From an uncultured Roseobacter sp. (lineage in GTDB: Bacteria; Pseudomonadota; Alphaproteobacteria; Rhodobacterales; Rhodobacteraceae): a stretch of DNA of 64,000 nt. Shown in pieces: positions 8,685 to 19,373 of this stretch; position 1 is the stretch's first letter, and each line of letters opens with the position of its first letter. The translations under genes were made by a program, and so were the position numbers. The notes under the pieces were generated by a model. That model was given only the letters and a program-made list of their open reading frames with translations, was not told the origin of the DNA and made no database searches. The stretch lies in contig CANMWT010000004.1 in NCBI GenBank assembly GCA_947501635.1, forward strand, positions 310,001-374,000, read 5' to 3'.

Positions 8685-10886
8685 GTGCCCATCACTTCGC
8701 AAGATGTACAGGCTCTGGTTGCTGGCCGGCACGCCGATCCTTTCTCTGTGCTCGGCCTGCACGCTGACGCCGGCGCGCTTTTCGTGCGTGCCTTTGTGCC
8801 GGGTGCCACCGCTGTTGATGTTGTGGATCCGAAAACGGCGCGGGTCATCGTCAGCTTGTCCGAATGCGAAAGCGGCAGCGGCGTTTTCGAGGCTCGTGTG
8901 CCACGGCGGCGCAAGCGCTTCTCCTACCGGCTATGCGTCACGCAAGATGGCCACCAATGGACGGCTGATGATCCGTACCGCTTTGGTCCGGTGATGGGGG
9001 AGTTGGACGAATACCTTTTGGGCGAAGGCGCGCACCGTCAGCTCTGGCGGGCATTGGGCGCGCATGTGATGACCCACGAGGGCGCGCAGGGTGTGCATTT
9101 TGCCGTCTGGGCCCCGAATGCGCAGCGGGTTTCGGTTGTCGGTGATTTCAATGTCTGGAATGGGTGCCGTACGCCCATGCGCAGGCGCGGTGCAACCGGC
9201 GTGTGGGAGATATTCGTGCCCGATCTGCATGTGGGCGACGTCTACAAATATGACATCATCGGCGCTGATGGCAGCGCGCTACCGCAAAAGGCGGATCCCG
9301 TCGGTTTTGGTGCAGAGCATCCGCCGCGTACAGGGTCGGTGGTGCGTGATCTGACGGGGTATACATGGTCCGACCACGCATGGCTGCAACGGCGTGGCGA
9401 CCTGCAGAAAACGGATCGGCCTATCTCGATCTATGAAGTGCATTTGGGCTCTTGGCAAAGGGTTCTCGACCAGGGTCACCGGCCAAAATCCTATGCCGAG
9501 CTTGCCACAGATCTGGTAGGCTATGTCAAAGACCTTGGTTTTACGCACATCGAGATGATGCCGGTCTCCGAGTTTCCTTTCGACGGGTCATGGGGATACC
9601 AGCCTGTCGGACTTTTCGCGCCAACTGTCCGTCATGGAACGGCAGATGAATTCCGTGCGCTGATTGACGCATGCCACGCTGCGGATATCGGCGTGTTGAT
9701 CGACTGGGTGCCGGGGCACTTCCCCGAAGACGCGCATGGGTTGGGCCGTTTCGACGGCACGGCGCTCTACGAGCATGCCGACCGCAAAGAAGGCTTTCAT
9801 CCCGATTGGAACACGCTGGTCTACAATTATGGCCGTGCAGAGGTATCCAACTACCTGACCGCAAATGCACTCTACTGGTTGCAGGAACATCACATCGACG
9901 GATTGCGCGTCGATGCCGTGGCATCCATGCTGTACCGTGATTACTCGCGCAAGGACGGTGAATGGATACCAAACAAGGACGGCGGCCGCGAAAACTATGA
10001 GGCGATCGCCTTTTTGCAGCAAATGAACATCCAAGCCTATGGTGAGGTGCCCGGCATCATGACCGTGGCCGAGGAATCCACCGCCTTTCCCAAGGTCAGC
10101 GCGCCGGTGGATGCCGGAGGTCTGGGTTTTGGTTTCAAGTGGAACATGGGCTGGATGAACGACACGCTGTCCTACATGTCCGAAGATCCGGTGCACCGCA
10201 AATACCACCATTCGAAAATGACTTTCGGGTTGCACTATGCTTTTTCGGAAAACTTTGTGCTGCCGCTCAGTCACGATGAGGTGGTGCATGGTAAAGGATC
10301 GATCCTCGCTAAAATGCCCGGGCAGGGCGCAGACCAATTCGCCAATCTGCGCGCCTACTACGGGTTCATGTGGGGACATCCGGGCAAAAAACTGCTGTTC
10401 ATGGGGTGCGAATTCGCTCAGGCGGCGGAATGGAACCACGACGCACAGCTAGATTGGCACTTGCTGGACCAACCACTTCACAAGGGTGTTCAGGCGCTGA
10501 TGCGCGATCTTAACACCCTCTATCGGAACGCACCCGCCCTGTACCAACGAGACGCAGAACAGCAAGGATTTGAATGGGTTGAGGAAAACGCCTCTGACAT
10601 TTCTGTGTTTGCCTGGGTGCGCCATGGCGCGGCAGGTGCCGCACCAGTTCTCGTCGTATCGAACTTTACCCCGATTGCGCGCGAGGGTTTTCGAGTAGGA
10701 GTGCCGGAACCCGGGCGGTGGGTTGAGCGTTTGAATACGAATGCAGACGTCTACGGCGGAGACGGGCGCGGCAACTTTGGCGCGGTGGACAGCGATTCGG
10801 TCGCTGCACAAGGGCGGGCACACTCGCTCAACATCTATCTGCCGCCGCTGACCACGCTGTTTTTTGAATTGGACGACAAGACATAG
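8685..10886 (+). CDS. glgB: 1,4-alpha-glucan branching enzyme (GH13, CBM48)
   Basis: A 733-residue GlgB of the long type: an N-terminal extension of about 110 residues, a CBM48 domain ([18 protein letters not shown] near residue 140), then the GH13 barrel and a C-terminal beta domain. Catalytic blocks are visible: [10 protein letters not shown] with the nucleophile Asp, TVAEEST with the acid Glu, and [10 protein letters not shown] with the transition-state Asp. It makes alpha-1,6 branches in glycogen. The start is GTG 8685, preceded by AAAAAGGA and 14 bases after glgP. The other GH13 member of the operon, glgX, differs in its catalytic neighbourhood. Confidence 0.97.
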   Translation: MPITSQDVQALVAGRHADPFSVLGLHADAGALFVRAFVPGATAVDVVDPKTARVIVSLSECESGSGVFEARVPRRRKRFSYRLCVTQDGHQWTADDPYRFGPVMGELDEYLLGEGAHRQLWRALGAHVMTHEGAQGVHFAVWAPNAQRVSVVGDFNVWNGCRTPMRRRGATGVWEIFVPDLHVGDVYKYDIIGADGSALPQKADPVGFGAEHPPRTGSVVRDLTGYTWSDHAWLQRRGDLQKTDRPISIYEVHLGSWQRVLDQGHRPKSYAELATDLVGYVKDLGFTHIEMMPVSEFPFDGSWGYQPVGLFAPTVRHGTADEFRALIDACHAADIGVLIDWVPGHFPEDAHGLGRFDGTALYEHADRKEGFHPDWNTLVYNYGRAEVSNYLTANALYWLQEHHIDGLRVDAVASMLYRDYSRKDGEWIPNKDGGRENYEAIAFLQQMNIQAYGEVPGIMTVAEESTAFPKVSAPVDAGGLGFGFKWNMGWMNDTLSYMSEDPVHRKYHHSKMTFGLHYAFSENFVLPLSHDEVVHGKGSILAKMPGQGADQFANLRAYYGFMWGHPGKKLLFMGCEFAQAAEWNHDAQLDWHLLDQPLHKGVQALMRDLNTLYRNAPALYQRDAEQQGFEWVEENASDISVFAWVRHGAAGAAPVLVVSNFTPIAREGFRVGVPEPGRWVERLNTNADVYGGDGRGNFGAVDSDSVAAQGRAHSLNIYLPPLTTLFFELDDKT

Positions 10887-10926
10887 GCCGGCACTTCCGG
10901 CAGAAAGTTTCAGGGGAGGAAGACTA

Positions 10927-12186
10927 ATGAACACGGAATCGCAGCGCCTTGCCGCGCAGACAATGGCCTTTGTTCTTGCGGGGGGACGTGGCAGCCGCCT
11001 TTATGAATTGACGGATCGGCGCGCCAAGCCCGCGATGTACTTTGGCGGCAAAAGCAGGATCATCGACTTCCCGCTGTCCAATGCTGTCAATTCCGGTATC
11101 CGGCGTATTGGCGTGGCGACACAGTACAAAGCTCATTCCCTGATCCGTCACTTGCAGCGCGGATGGAGCTTTTTTCGCGCTGAACGCAATGAGAGCCTCG
11201 ATATCCTGCCCGCTTCCCAACAGCTTAACAATGAAAACTGGTACAAAGGCACCGCGGATGCGGTTGCGCAGAACAGGGATATCATCGAAGGCTACGGACC
11301 CAAGTACATCGTGATCCTCGCGGGCGATCACATCTACAAGCAAGACTATTCGCTGATGATCAAACACCATGTGGAAAGCGGGGCGGATGTGACTGTCGGC
11401 TGTATCGAAGTGCCGCGCATGGAAGCAACCGGCTTTGGAGTGATGAAGGTGGACAGCTCCGACCGCATTTTGGATTTCGTGGAAAAGCCCAGCGATCCGC
11501 CCGCCATGCCAAACGATCCCGAACGCGCGTTGGCCAGTATGGGGATATACGTTTTCGAGACGGAGTATCTTTTCAAAGTGATGGCAGAATGCGAAGCCCA
11601 AGAGGGCTACAACCATGATTTCGGCGGTGATGTGATCCCTAAAATCGTACGCGAAGGCAAGGCAATCGCACATCCCTTCAGCCGCTCTTGCGTGCGCACG
11701 GAAAACGAACGGCACGCCTATTGGCGCGACGTGGGTACCGTGGATGCTTTTTGGCAGGCAAACATCGACCTCACGGACTTCGAGCCCGAACTTGATCTTT
11801 ATGACACCGAATGGCCCATCTGGACCTACTCGGAACTGACGGCACCGGCCAAGTTCATCCACAACGAAGAAGGTCGGCGCGGCTCTGCGGTGTCGTCCAT
11901 GGTGTCAGGGGGCTGCATCATCTCGGGATCGACGCTGAACCGTTGCCTTTTGTTTACCGGTGTGCGCACGCATTCCTTTTCGCACCTTACCGGTGTCGTT
12001 GCGATGCCCTATGCCGAGATCAACCGCAACGCACATCTGACCAACGTCGTGATCGATCGTGGCGTGACCATTCCGCAAGGGCTGGTCGTGGGCGAGGACG
12101 CAGAATTGGACGCGCGCCGCTTCCGCCGTTCTGAAAATGGCGTCTGTCTTATCACGCAGCCCATGATCGACAAACTGGACATGTAA
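10927..12186 (+). CDS. glgC: Glucose-1-phosphate adenylyltransferase (ADP-glucose pyrophosphorylase)
   Basis: A 419-residue nucleotidyltransferase with a C-terminal left-handed beta-helix. The N-terminal LAGGRGSRL is the nucleotide loop, and [15 protein letters not shown] the regulatory and substrate region; WYKGTADAV and the FVEKP glucose 1-phosphate lysine block are also present. It makes ADP-glucose, the committed step of glycogen synthesis, and is normally allosterically controlled; in alphaproteobacteria with ED metabolism fructose 6-phosphate and pyruvate are the usual activators (family knowledge). I chose ATG 10927 behind GGGGAGGA; an upstream in-frame start at 10864 lies inside glgB. 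Confidence 0.97.
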   Translation: MNTESQRLAAQTMAFVLAGGRGSRLYELTDRRAKPAMYFGGKSRIIDFPLSNAVNSGIRRIGVATQYKAHSLIRHLQRGWSFFRAERNESLDILPASQQLNNENWYKGTADAVAQNRDIIEGYGPKYIVILAGDHIYKQDYSLMIKHHVESGADVTVGCIEVPRMEATGFGVMKVDSSDRILDFVEKPSDPPAMPNDPERALASMGIYVFETEYLFKVMAECEAQEGYNHDFGGDVIPKIVREGKAIAHPFSRSCVRTENERHAYWRDVGTVDAFWQANIDLTDFEPELDLYDTEWPIWTYSELTAPAKFIHNEEGRRGSAVSSMVSGGCIISGSTLNRCLLFTGVRTHSFSHLTGVVAMPYAEINRNAHLTNVVIDRGVTIPQGLVVGEDAELDARRFRRSENGVCLITQPMIDKLDM

Positions 12187-12187
12187 A

Positions 12188-13627
12188 GTGAAGGTTCTTT
12201 TTGTCGCCTCTGAATGCGCACCCTTTGTCAAAACGGGTGGACTGGCCGACGTGATCGGCGCCGTGCCCAAGGCACTGGCTGGTCTGGATGTGGACGCACG
12301 GGTTCTGATGCCACTCTACCGGCCGATGAAACACTACGGTGCAAAGGGCCGCTGTGTTTGGAAGGCGGCAAATCTTCAGGGCGGCAAGGCGCGGCTGATT
12401 GCGACCAAGGCAGAGGGCGTTGAACTGCTGCTATTGGAGGCGCCGCATCTGTTTGACCGAGATGGCGGCATATACATCGACACCGCTGGAAAGGACTGGG
12501 CAGACAATGCGTTGCGCTTCGGCGCGCTTGCACAGGTCGCCGCAGAAGTTGCGCAAGAGGGGGCCGCAGGCTGGCTGCCCGATATTGTACACGCGCACGA
12601 CTGGCAGGCTGGTCTGGTCCCCGCCTACTTGCGTCAAAGCGCAAAGCCTGCACCGCCCACTGTTCTGACAATCCACAACATTGCCTTTCAGGGTAACTTC
12701 CCGAACGACATGATGAAGCCTTTGGGCCTCAAGCCGGCGTTGTACACGCAGGAAGGGTTGGAGTTCTGGGGCCATCTGGGTTTTCTCAAAGCGGGAATAG
12801 CATATTCCGACAGGGTGACAACGGTCAGTCCGACCTATGCGCGCGAGATCATGGAGCCCGAATTCGGCATGGGGTTCGAAGGTTTGCTGAGCGCGCGGGC
12901 GGCGGATGTGTCGGGCATTCTCAATGGCATTGATACGCAGGTGTGGGATCCTGAAACTGATACCGATCTTGTCAGCACCTATTCTGCCAAAAGGCTTAAG
13001 CCAAAAGAGAAAAATCGCGACAGCCTGTTGCAGCGGTTCGGGTTGACCGCACCGGATAACGCCCCTTTGTTCTGTGTTGTAACGCGTTTGACCACGCAAA
13101 AGGGTGTCGATCTTCTGCTGGAGGCATTACCCGCGCTGACGGGGCGCGGCGCGCGCCTGGCTGTGCTGGGCAGCGGAGACAAAGCGCTTGAAGCTGCCTT
13201 TGTAGCCGCGGCGCGCCAATACAAGGGGCAAGTGGGTGTTATCATCGGATACGATGAACCGCTTTCGCATCTCATGCAGGGTGGCAGCGACGCCATCCTG
13301 ATCCCCTCGCGCTTTGAACCCTGCGGTCTGACGCAGCTTTATGGTCTGCGCTATGGCACGATACCCGTGGTGGCGCGCACCGGTGGCCTTGCCGACACGG
13401 TGATCGACGCGAACGAAGCCGCCATTGCCGCAGGCTGCAGCACTGGTGTGCAATTTTCACCGGTAACCGTTTCGGGGCTTGTGCATGCCATTCACCGCGC
13501 ATGCGATCTTTTTGCAGATCGCAAGCAGTGGGTGGGTATGATGCGGCGCGCCATGCGCCATCCCGTAGGGTGGGCAGACTCCGCGCAAGCCTACAAAGAC
13601 ATCTATACGGCACTGAAAGAAACTTAG
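12188..13627 (+). CDS. glgA: Glycogen synthase (GT5)
   Basis: A 479-residue GT5 synthase with the usual length of about 477. The ADP-glucose binding KTGGLADV lies at residues 15-22, HAHDWQAGL and the C-terminal block PSRFEPCGLTQLYGLRYGTIPV with its catalytic Glu are complete. It adds glucose from ADP-glucose to the glycogen primer. The start is GTG 12188, one base after the glgC stop codon, so the pair is almost certainly coupled in translation. Order glgC-glgA-glgX matches synthetic and trimming steps being made together. Confidence 0.97.
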   Translation: MKVLFVASECAPFVKTGGLADVIGAVPKALAGLDVDARVLMPLYRPMKHYGAKGRCVWKAANLQGGKARLIATKAEGVELLLLEAPHLFDRDGGIYIDTAGKDWADNALRFGALAQVAAEVAQEGAAGWLPDIVHAHDWQAGLVPAYLRQSAKPAPPTVLTIHNIAFQGNFPNDMMKPLGLKPALYTQEGLEFWGHLGFLKAGIAYSDRVTTVSPTYAREIMEPEFGMGFEGLLSARAADVSGILNGIDTQVWDPETDTDLVSTYSAKRLKPKEKNRDSLLQRFGLTAPDNAPLFCVVTRLTTQKGVDLLLEALPALTGRGARLAVLGSGDKALEAAFVAAARQYKGQVGVIIGYDEPLSHLMQGGSDAILIPSRFEPCGLTQLYGLRYGTIPVVARTGGLADTVIDANEAAIAAGCSTGVQFSPVTVSGLVHAIHRACDLFADRKQWVGMMRRAMRHPVGWADSAQAYKDIYTALKET

Positions 13628-13633
13628 GGTCAC

Positions 13634-15739
13634 ATGCGCTACCACGTCACCGCAGGAAGCCCGGTTCGTATGGGCGCTCATGCCGATCCGCAAGGTGTAA
13701 ACTTCGCGGTGTTCTCTGCGCATGCCGCACAGATTGACCTGTGCCTTTACAGCGAGGACGGCGTTGCTGAAACCGCACGCATTCCGTTGCCGGAACGCAC
13801 GGGCGATATCTGGCATGGGCGGGTCGAAGGGATCGGGGCGGGGACCGTTTACGGCTTTCGCGCCCATGGGGAATATGCGCCCGAGCGGGGGCACCGCTTT
13901 AACCCCAACAAACTGCTTATTGATCCATATGCCCGCGCGTTCCGCGGCGGATTTGTGCACCACCCTGCGGTCTTGGGGTACACTGAAGGGGATGCGCGGG
14001 CCGATCTGTCTTTTGACACGCGGGACTCGGCACCCTATGTGGCCAAATCCGTGGTCACGGATTTTGGGCCGTTTCCAGACGCTGCCGCGCGCCCGGATGT
14101 AGACTGGAAAGATCTTGTCATCTACGAAGCACATGCCAAAGGGCTCACCCGGCAAAATCCGAAGGTGCCGGCAGGTGTGCGCGGCACATACGAGGGGCTT
14201 GCCAGCGATGCGATGCTTGACCATCTGTCCACTCTGGGCATTACAGCCATCGAATTATTGCCGGTTCATGCCTTTTTGGACGATGCTTTTTTGCTTAAGA
14301 AGCGTCTCGTAAACTACTGGGGTTACAACACAATCGGATTCTTCGCGCCAGAGCCGCGCTACTTCGGCTCCGCTGGCGTCGAAGGCTTCCGAAAGATGGT
14401 GCAGCGCTTTCACGCAGCAGGCATCGAGGTTCTCCTGGATGTGGTCTACAACCACACTGCCGAAGGCGACCACCGCGGTCCGAGCCTGAGTTTTCGGGGG
14501 CTCGACAATGCCTCATACTACCACCTGCAAGAGAGTGATCCGCGGTTTTATGTGAACGATACCGGCACCGGGAACACGGTCAACGTCGCGCACCCCAATG
14601 TGCTGCGCCTTGTGACTGACAGCCTGCGCTATTGGGTCGAGTGCATGGGGGTCGACGGGTTCCGCTTTGATCTGGCCACGACCCTTGGCCGTGAGGCGCA
14701 TGGGTTTGATCCGCGGGGAGGATTCTTTGATGCCTTGCGCCAGGATCCCGTGCTGGCGCGTGTAAAAATGATCGCCGAACCATGGGACATCGGCCCGGGC
14801 GGTTATCAACTCGGAGCCTTTCCCGCCGAATTCGCGGAATGGAATGACGTTTACCGCGACACCGTGCGGCAGTTCTGGAAAGGAGATGCGGGCAGTGCGC
14901 AGGCCTTGGGCGCGGGGCTGCTCGCATCAGCACCGCACTTTGATCACTCGGGCAGGCGCAGCACAGCCTCGATCAATTTTGTCGCCTCGCACGACGGGTT
15001 CACGCTTGCTGATGTCACGGCCTATAACAAGCGTCACAACCGCGCCAATCTCGAAAAGAACAGGGACGGTCATGCGGCAAACCAATCCGACAACTGCGGC
15101 GTCGAGGGGGCTACCCAAGACCCCAAGATCGCCGCAACGCGTGCGCGCCGCCAGCGCAACATGCTGGCCACGCTTTTTCTGTCTCAGGGCACACCAATGC
15201 TGCTGGCCGGGGACGAGATGGGAAACACGCAAGACGGCAATAACAATGCCTATTGTCAGGACAACCCCACCGCTTGGGTCGACTGGACCGCAGTGGACAA
15301 CGACAAGGTTGCGTTTGTAGCGCATCTGGCGGCCTTCCGGCGCGCGCACCCGGTGCTGCGTCAAACACGGTTCTTGCACGGCGCGCTGCGCGATCAGGAC
15401 AACTTGCCGGATGTGTCATGGTTCGGGGCGGATGGACAGGATTTGGACTGGGCCGACCCCGCGCTGGCGACGCTGGGCGTGCTGTATCGCGGATCAGCTG
15501 AGGCGCAGTTCAGCACCGAGGCCGCGCAGGACGCCGTTTATGTGCTGTTTCACCGTGCTACGACCTCTGTGCAGGTGACGCTGCCGCCGCCGCGTGCGGG
15601 ATCGCAGTGGACGGTCGGTATTGACAGCGCTCAAGACACTTCGCAACCGGTGCTGCTCGCGCGCGAATATTTGGAGTTGGATGGCCCGCAGGTCATCGCC
15701 CTTGTCGAAGCAGAGCGGGGCAAATCACATGACCGCTGA
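13634..15739 (+). CDS. glgX: Glycogen debranching enzyme (GH13_11, isoamylase type)
   Basis: A 701-residue debranching enzyme that cuts alpha-1,6 links, probably the short stubs left by GlgP. It begins with a CBM48-like domain (GVNFAVFSAHA), then the GH13 barrel with DVVYNHTAEGD, GFRFDLATTLGRE (nucleophile Asp), MIAEPWDIGPGGY (acid Glu) and ASHDGFTLADV (third Asp). The length and the GGYQLGAFP block fit GlgX rather than plant isoamylase or pullulanase. It starts 6 bases after glgA, and its last 11 bases overlap malQ. A nearby promoter is not visible, so it depends on the upstream transcript. Confidence 0.96.
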   Translation: MRYHVTAGSPVRMGAHADPQGVNFAVFSAHAAQIDLCLYSEDGVAETARIPLPERTGDIWHGRVEGIGAGTVYGFRAHGEYAPERGHRFNPNKLLIDPYARAFRGGFVHHPAVLGYTEGDARADLSFDTRDSAPYVAKSVVTDFGPFPDAAARPDVDWKDLVIYEAHAKGLTRQNPKVPAGVRGTYEGLASDAMLDHLSTLGITAIELLPVHAFLDDAFLLKKRLVNYWGYNTIGFFAPEPRYFGSAGVEGFRKMVQRFHAAGIEVLLDVVYNHTAEGDHRGPSLSFRGLDNASYYHLQESDPRFYVNDTGTGNTVNVAHPNVLRLVTDSLRYWVECMGVDGFRFDLATTLGREAHGFDPRGGFFDALRQDPVLARVKMIAEPWDIGPGGYQLGAFPAEFAEWNDVYRDTVRQFWKGDAGSAQALGAGLLASAPHFDHSGRRSTASINFVASHDGFTLADVTAYNKRHNRANLEKNRDGHAANQSDNCGVEGATQDPKIAATRARRQRNMLATLFLSQGTPMLLAGDEMGNTQDGNNNAYCQDNPTAWVDWTAVDNDKVAFVAHLAAFRRAHPVLRQTRFLHGALRDQDNLPDVSWFGADGQDLDWADPALATLGVLYRGSAEAQFSTEAAQDAVYVLFHRATTSVQVTLPPPRAGSQWTVGIDSAQDTSQPVLLAREYLELDGPQVIALVEAERGKSHDR

Positions 15740-17759
15740 CGCCAAGCTGATGAAACTGGCGGCCAAAATGGGTGTTTTCGACCGATTCAAAGACATGCAG
15801 GGCGTCCTGCGTCCCACGTCACCGGATACGGCCCGTGCACTCTTGCGGGCGCAAGGCGTCGCTGCGTCGACAGAGCGCGAGGTGTCAGAGGCGCTTGCGG
15901 CCTTCAAGGCGGGGGCCGCGCAGTCCATACTATCTGACGATGTGGTTGTTACAGCAGGCAAGGCGTCTGTCCTGCCCATCCACCTGCCGGGCCACCGCTC
16001 CCTCTCGCAGCCAGTTGAATGGCAGGTTACACGAGAGCAAACAGGTGCGTTACTGGCCGAAGGGCGTGCCGGGCCTGATGTGGAACTCCCGGCTTTGCCC
16101 TTGGGTGTGCACCAGTTCCACATCTCCACAGGAGCGATCACGCGATCGGTCAATCTGCTGGCGGCACCAGAGCGGGCGCCTTCGCTGCCAGACGTCGCCG
16201 GGCAGGACAAAACATGGGGCGTCATGACCGCTCTTTATGGATTGCAGGGCGCCGTGCCCAAGGCGTTGGGCGACTTTGACGACCTGGGTGCATTCGCCGA
16301 AGCGTTCGGTGCAATGGGCGCGGGTTTTTTGGGTATCAATCCGGTGCATGCATTGGGTTATGCCGCGCATGACACAATCAGCCCATACTCTCCAACCCAT
16401 CGTGGCTTTCTCAACAGTGACCACATCGCGTTTGATGGCGCGGAGCACGAGGCAACGACGGGCGCGCTGGTTGACTATGCCGCGCATCGCGCCACACAAC
16501 GCCCCGCGCTGGAGCGAGCCTTTGCCGGCTTTCAAAGCACGGCATCCGCGCAAGATCGCGCGGCGTTCAAGCGGTTTTGCGAGATGGCGGGGCCGCGGCT
16601 TGAGGACTTCGCCGTCTTTGAAACTCTGAGCGAGGCGCATGGCCCGGATTGGCGATGCTGGCCTGCAGCCCTGCGATACGGGGAATGCACAGAGGTGGCC
16701 CCCGACCGCGTGCTTTTTCACAAATGGCTGCAATGGCAGGCCGATCGGCAATTGGGTGCAGCACAGCAACGCGCGAAATCCTCAGGCATGGCGCTTGGGC
16801 TCTATCTTGATCTGGCGGTGGGCGCACGGGCGGGGGGAGCGGAAAGCTGGGGGCAAACTGCGGCTGCGGCAAAAGGCGTGACACTTGGCGCCCCGCCGGA
16901 TCATCTTAGCCCGGCAGGTCAGAACTGGCAGTTGGCCGCACTGGACCCATCCAAGCTGCAAAAAACGGGCTATGCCGCCCTGCGCCACGTTCTGCGCGCT
17001 GCCATGCGCCACAGCGGTCTGTTGCGCATTGACCACGCGCTCGGACTAAGCCGCAGCTACTGGATCCCCGAAGACGGCAGCCCCGGAGGCTACATCCGGC
17101 AGAATTTTGACGCACTGACGGCAGTCATCGCGATCGAAGCGGCCCGTAGCGACACGGTCGTTGTGGGCGAAGACCTTGGCCTTGTACCCAAAGGGTTCCG
17201 CTCTGCGATGGCCGCGCGAGGCTTTTACGGCTATAGCGTGCTGCAGTATGAAAAGGACGCCGAAGGCGTGTTTCTGCCCATTAGCCGTTTGCGGGCACAG
17301 TCTCTTGCCTGTTTCGGCACGCATGACACCCCGACGCTGGCAGGGTTCTGGGAAGGGCACGACATCGCCTGGTGGGAAAAGCTGGGTTGGATCACGCGGA
17401 ACGAAGCCGAGCGCGTGGCCAATACCCGGCTCACTGAAAAACGCGCGCTTGTTGGGATCCCCGCACCCGCACCTCTGCCGCCTGCCGCCACACCGGGGCT
17501 GCGCGACACGGTGCACGTCAGCCTCGCTGGAGCGCCAGCCGCGCTGGTTGCTGTGCAGCTCGATGATATAGTGTTGACAAAAGAGGCGCAGAACCTGCCC
17601 GGAACGGTGACGGAACACCCAAACTGGCGCAGGCGCACAACGGTTGCGGCAGCAGATCTCGCTGCCCGCCCCGAGGTGGTAAAAACCGCCGAAATCATGA
17701 AAGGTGCCGGTCGCGCCAACGCTTTGCAAAGGACAGATCATGACACTTCAAATTGTTGA
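15729..17759 (+). CDS. malQ: 4-alpha-glucanotransferase (amylomaltase, GH77)
   Basis: A 676-residue GH77 enzyme with an N-terminal domain of about 170 residues. Family blocks are GINPVHAL, YSPTHRGFLN, LRIDHALGLSR with the nucleophile Asp, VVGEDLGLVP with the acid Glu, and FGTHDTPTLAGFW with the third Asp. It moves maltosyl or longer units between alpha-1,4 glucans, so within this operon it likely recycles short maltodextrins left by debranching. I chose ATG 15729, overlapping glgX by 11 bases; the open frame extends upstream within glgX. Its 3' end overlaps pgm by 20 bases. MalQ inside a glg operon is less usual than with maltose genes. Confidence 0.95.
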   Translation: MTADAKLMKLAAKMGVFDRFKDMQGVLRPTSPDTARALLRAQGVAASTEREVSEALAAFKAGAAQSILSDDVVVTAGKASVLPIHLPGHRSLSQPVEWQVTREQTGALLAEGRAGPDVELPALPLGVHQFHISTGAITRSVNLLAAPERAPSLPDVAGQDKTWGVMTALYGLQGAVPKALGDFDDLGAFAEAFGAMGAGFLGINPVHALGYAAHDTISPYSPTHRGFLNSDHIAFDGAEHEATTGALVDYAAHRATQRPALERAFAGFQSTASAQDRAAFKRFCEMAGPRLEDFAVFETLSEAHGPDWRCWPAALRYGECTEVAPDRVLFHKWLQWQADRQLGAAQQRAKSSGMALGLYLDLAVGARAGGAESWGQTAAAAKGVTLGAPPDHLSPAGQNWQLAALDPSKLQKTGYAALRHVLRAAMRHSGLLRIDHALGLSRSYWIPEDGSPGGYIRQNFDALTAVIAIEAARSDTVVVGEDLGLVPKGFRSAMAARGFYGYSVLQYEKDAEGVFLPISRLRAQSLACFGTHDTPTLAGFWEGHDIAWWEKLGWITRNEAERVANTRLTEKRALVGIPAPAPLPPAATPGLRDTVHVSLAGAPAALVAVQLDDIVLTKEAQNLPGTVTEHPNWRRRTTVAAADLAARPEVVKTAEIMKGAGRANALQRTDHDTSNC

Positions 17760-19371
17760 AAAAGGCCCCTTTGAGGGCCAGAAACCCGGTACGTCAGGAC
17801 TGCGCAAGAAAACGCGCATCTTTATGGAGCCCGGGTATCTTGAATGTTTTGTGCAATCGACTTTCAACGCGATTGGCGGCGCAGCCGGCAAAAGCTTTGT
17901 GATCGGCGGCGATGGTCGCTTCTTTAACGCCGCTGCAATCCAGACGATCCTCAAGATGGCGGCGGCCAATGGTGCTGCGCGGGCCGTTGTGGGGCAGGGT
18001 GGTATCCTGTCAACGCCAGCGGTTTCGCATCTGATCCGCAAACGGGGCACAGACGGTGGTCTTGTGCTCTCCGCCAGCCATAACCCCGGTGGCATCGACG
18101 AAGATTTCGGTATCAAATACAACATCGCCAACGGTGGTCCGGCCCCTGAAACGGTGACAGCTGGCATCCATGCAGAAACCCAGAAGATCGCCGCCTACCG
18201 CATCAGCGATGCGGCCGATGTGGACCTGAACCAACTAGGCAGCAGCCGAATTGAAGAGATGACAGTAGAGGTTGTAGACCCCGTCGCGGATTACGCGGAT
18301 TTGATGGAAACGCTTTTTGATTTCAATAAGATCAGAGCGCTTTTCCAAGGGGGATTCACCCTGTGCTTTGATGCGATGCACGCCGTCACCGGACCCTACG
18401 CGACCGAGATTTTGCAACGCCGACTGGGTGCTGCCGATGGGTCGGTTATCAACGCCATCCCAAGCGAGGATTTCGGCGGCGGGCATCCTGACCCGAACCC
18501 GGTGTGGGCCAAAACCCTGATGCAGCGCATGATGTCCGACGACGCGCCCGATTTCGGCGCGGCATCTGACGGGGACGGGGACCGCAACATGATTGTGGGC
18601 CGCCACACTTATGTGACCCCGTCTGATAGCTTGGCGGTGCTGGCCGCGAACGCGCATCTGGCTCCGGCCTATGCACAAGGGCTGGCCGGTATCGCGCGCT
18701 CCATGCCGACAAGCACGGCTGCGGACCGGGTGGCGGACAAGCTCGGGGTTGCCTGCTATGAAACGCCAACCGGCTGGAAGTTCTTTGGCAATCTGTTGGA
18801 CGCAGGTCGCGCGACGCTGTGCGGCGAGGAAAGTGCGGGCACCGGCTCGGCGCATGTGCGTGAGAAAGACGGGCTGTGGGCGGTTCTGCTGTGGCTGAAC
18901 ATTCTGGCCGAACGGGGCCAGTCTGTAGCGGATATCATGCGCGATCATTGGGCCTGCTACGGGCGCAATTACTATTCGCGCCACGATTTCGAGGCCATTC
19001 CCACAGATCAGGCTAACGCACTGATGCAAGCGCTCGAGGCGCAGCTGGACCGGCTGGCAGGCACACAGTGGTCCGGTCTGACCGTCGCACAGGCAGACAG
19101 TTTTTCCTATCTTGACCCCGTAGACGGTTCCGAGAGCCATAATCAGGGTTTGCGTATTGTTTTTGAGGGGGGTGGCCGTGCCGTGTTGCGTCTGTCCGGC
19201 ACGGGCACCGAAGGTGCAACGCTTCGGGTCTATCTTGAACAATACGTGGACGCTTCGGGCGATCATACGCTGGCGACAGATGCCGCGCTGGAGAACGTCA
19301 GCAGCGCTATGCGCGATATCACCGCCCTGCAAGAGTATATCGGCAGGACCGAACCGGACGTCAAAACCTGA
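17740..19371 (+). CDS. pgm: Phosphoglucomutase (alpha-D-phosphohexomutase)
   Basis: A 543-residue mutase interconverting glucose 1-phosphate and glucose 6-phosphate. The catalytic serine lies in VLSASHNPGGI, the metal loop is SDGDGDRNMI, the sugar-specificity loop is GEESAGTGS, and the phosphate-binding C-terminal loop is RLSGTGTEGATLR. I chose ATG 17740, which sits 20 bases before the malQ stop with AAAGGACAG ahead; an earlier in-frame ATG at 17704 lies within malQ. As last gene of the operon it joins both directions: ADP-glucose synthesis and glycogen breakdown. It meets the GH42 gene on the other strand with only 2 bases between them. Confidence 0.97.
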   Translation: MTLQIVEKGPFEGQKPGTSGLRKKTRIFMEPGYLECFVQSTFNAIGGAAGKSFVIGGDGRFFNAAAIQTILKMAAANGAARAVVGQGGILSTPAVSHLIRKRGTDGGLVLSASHNPGGIDEDFGIKYNIANGGPAPETVTAGIHAETQKIAAYRISDAADVDLNQLGSSRIEEMTVEVVDPVADYADLMETLFDFNKIRALFQGGFTLCFDAMHAVTGPYATEILQRRLGAADGSVINAIPSEDFGGGHPDPNPVWAKTLMQRMMSDDAPDFGAASDGDGDRNMIVGRHTYVTPSDSLAVLAANAHLAPAYAQGLAGIARSMPTSTAADRVADKLGVACYETPTGWKFFGNLLDAGRATLCGEESAGTGSAHVREKDGLWAVLLWLNILAERGQSVADIMRDHWACYGRNYYSRHDFEAIPTDQANALMQALEAQLDRLAGTQWSGLTVAQADSFSYLDPVDGSESHNQGLRIVFEGGGRAVLRLSGTGTEGATLRVYLEQYVDASGDHTLATDAALENVSSAMRDITALQEYIGRTEPDVKT

Positions 19372-19373
19372 AG

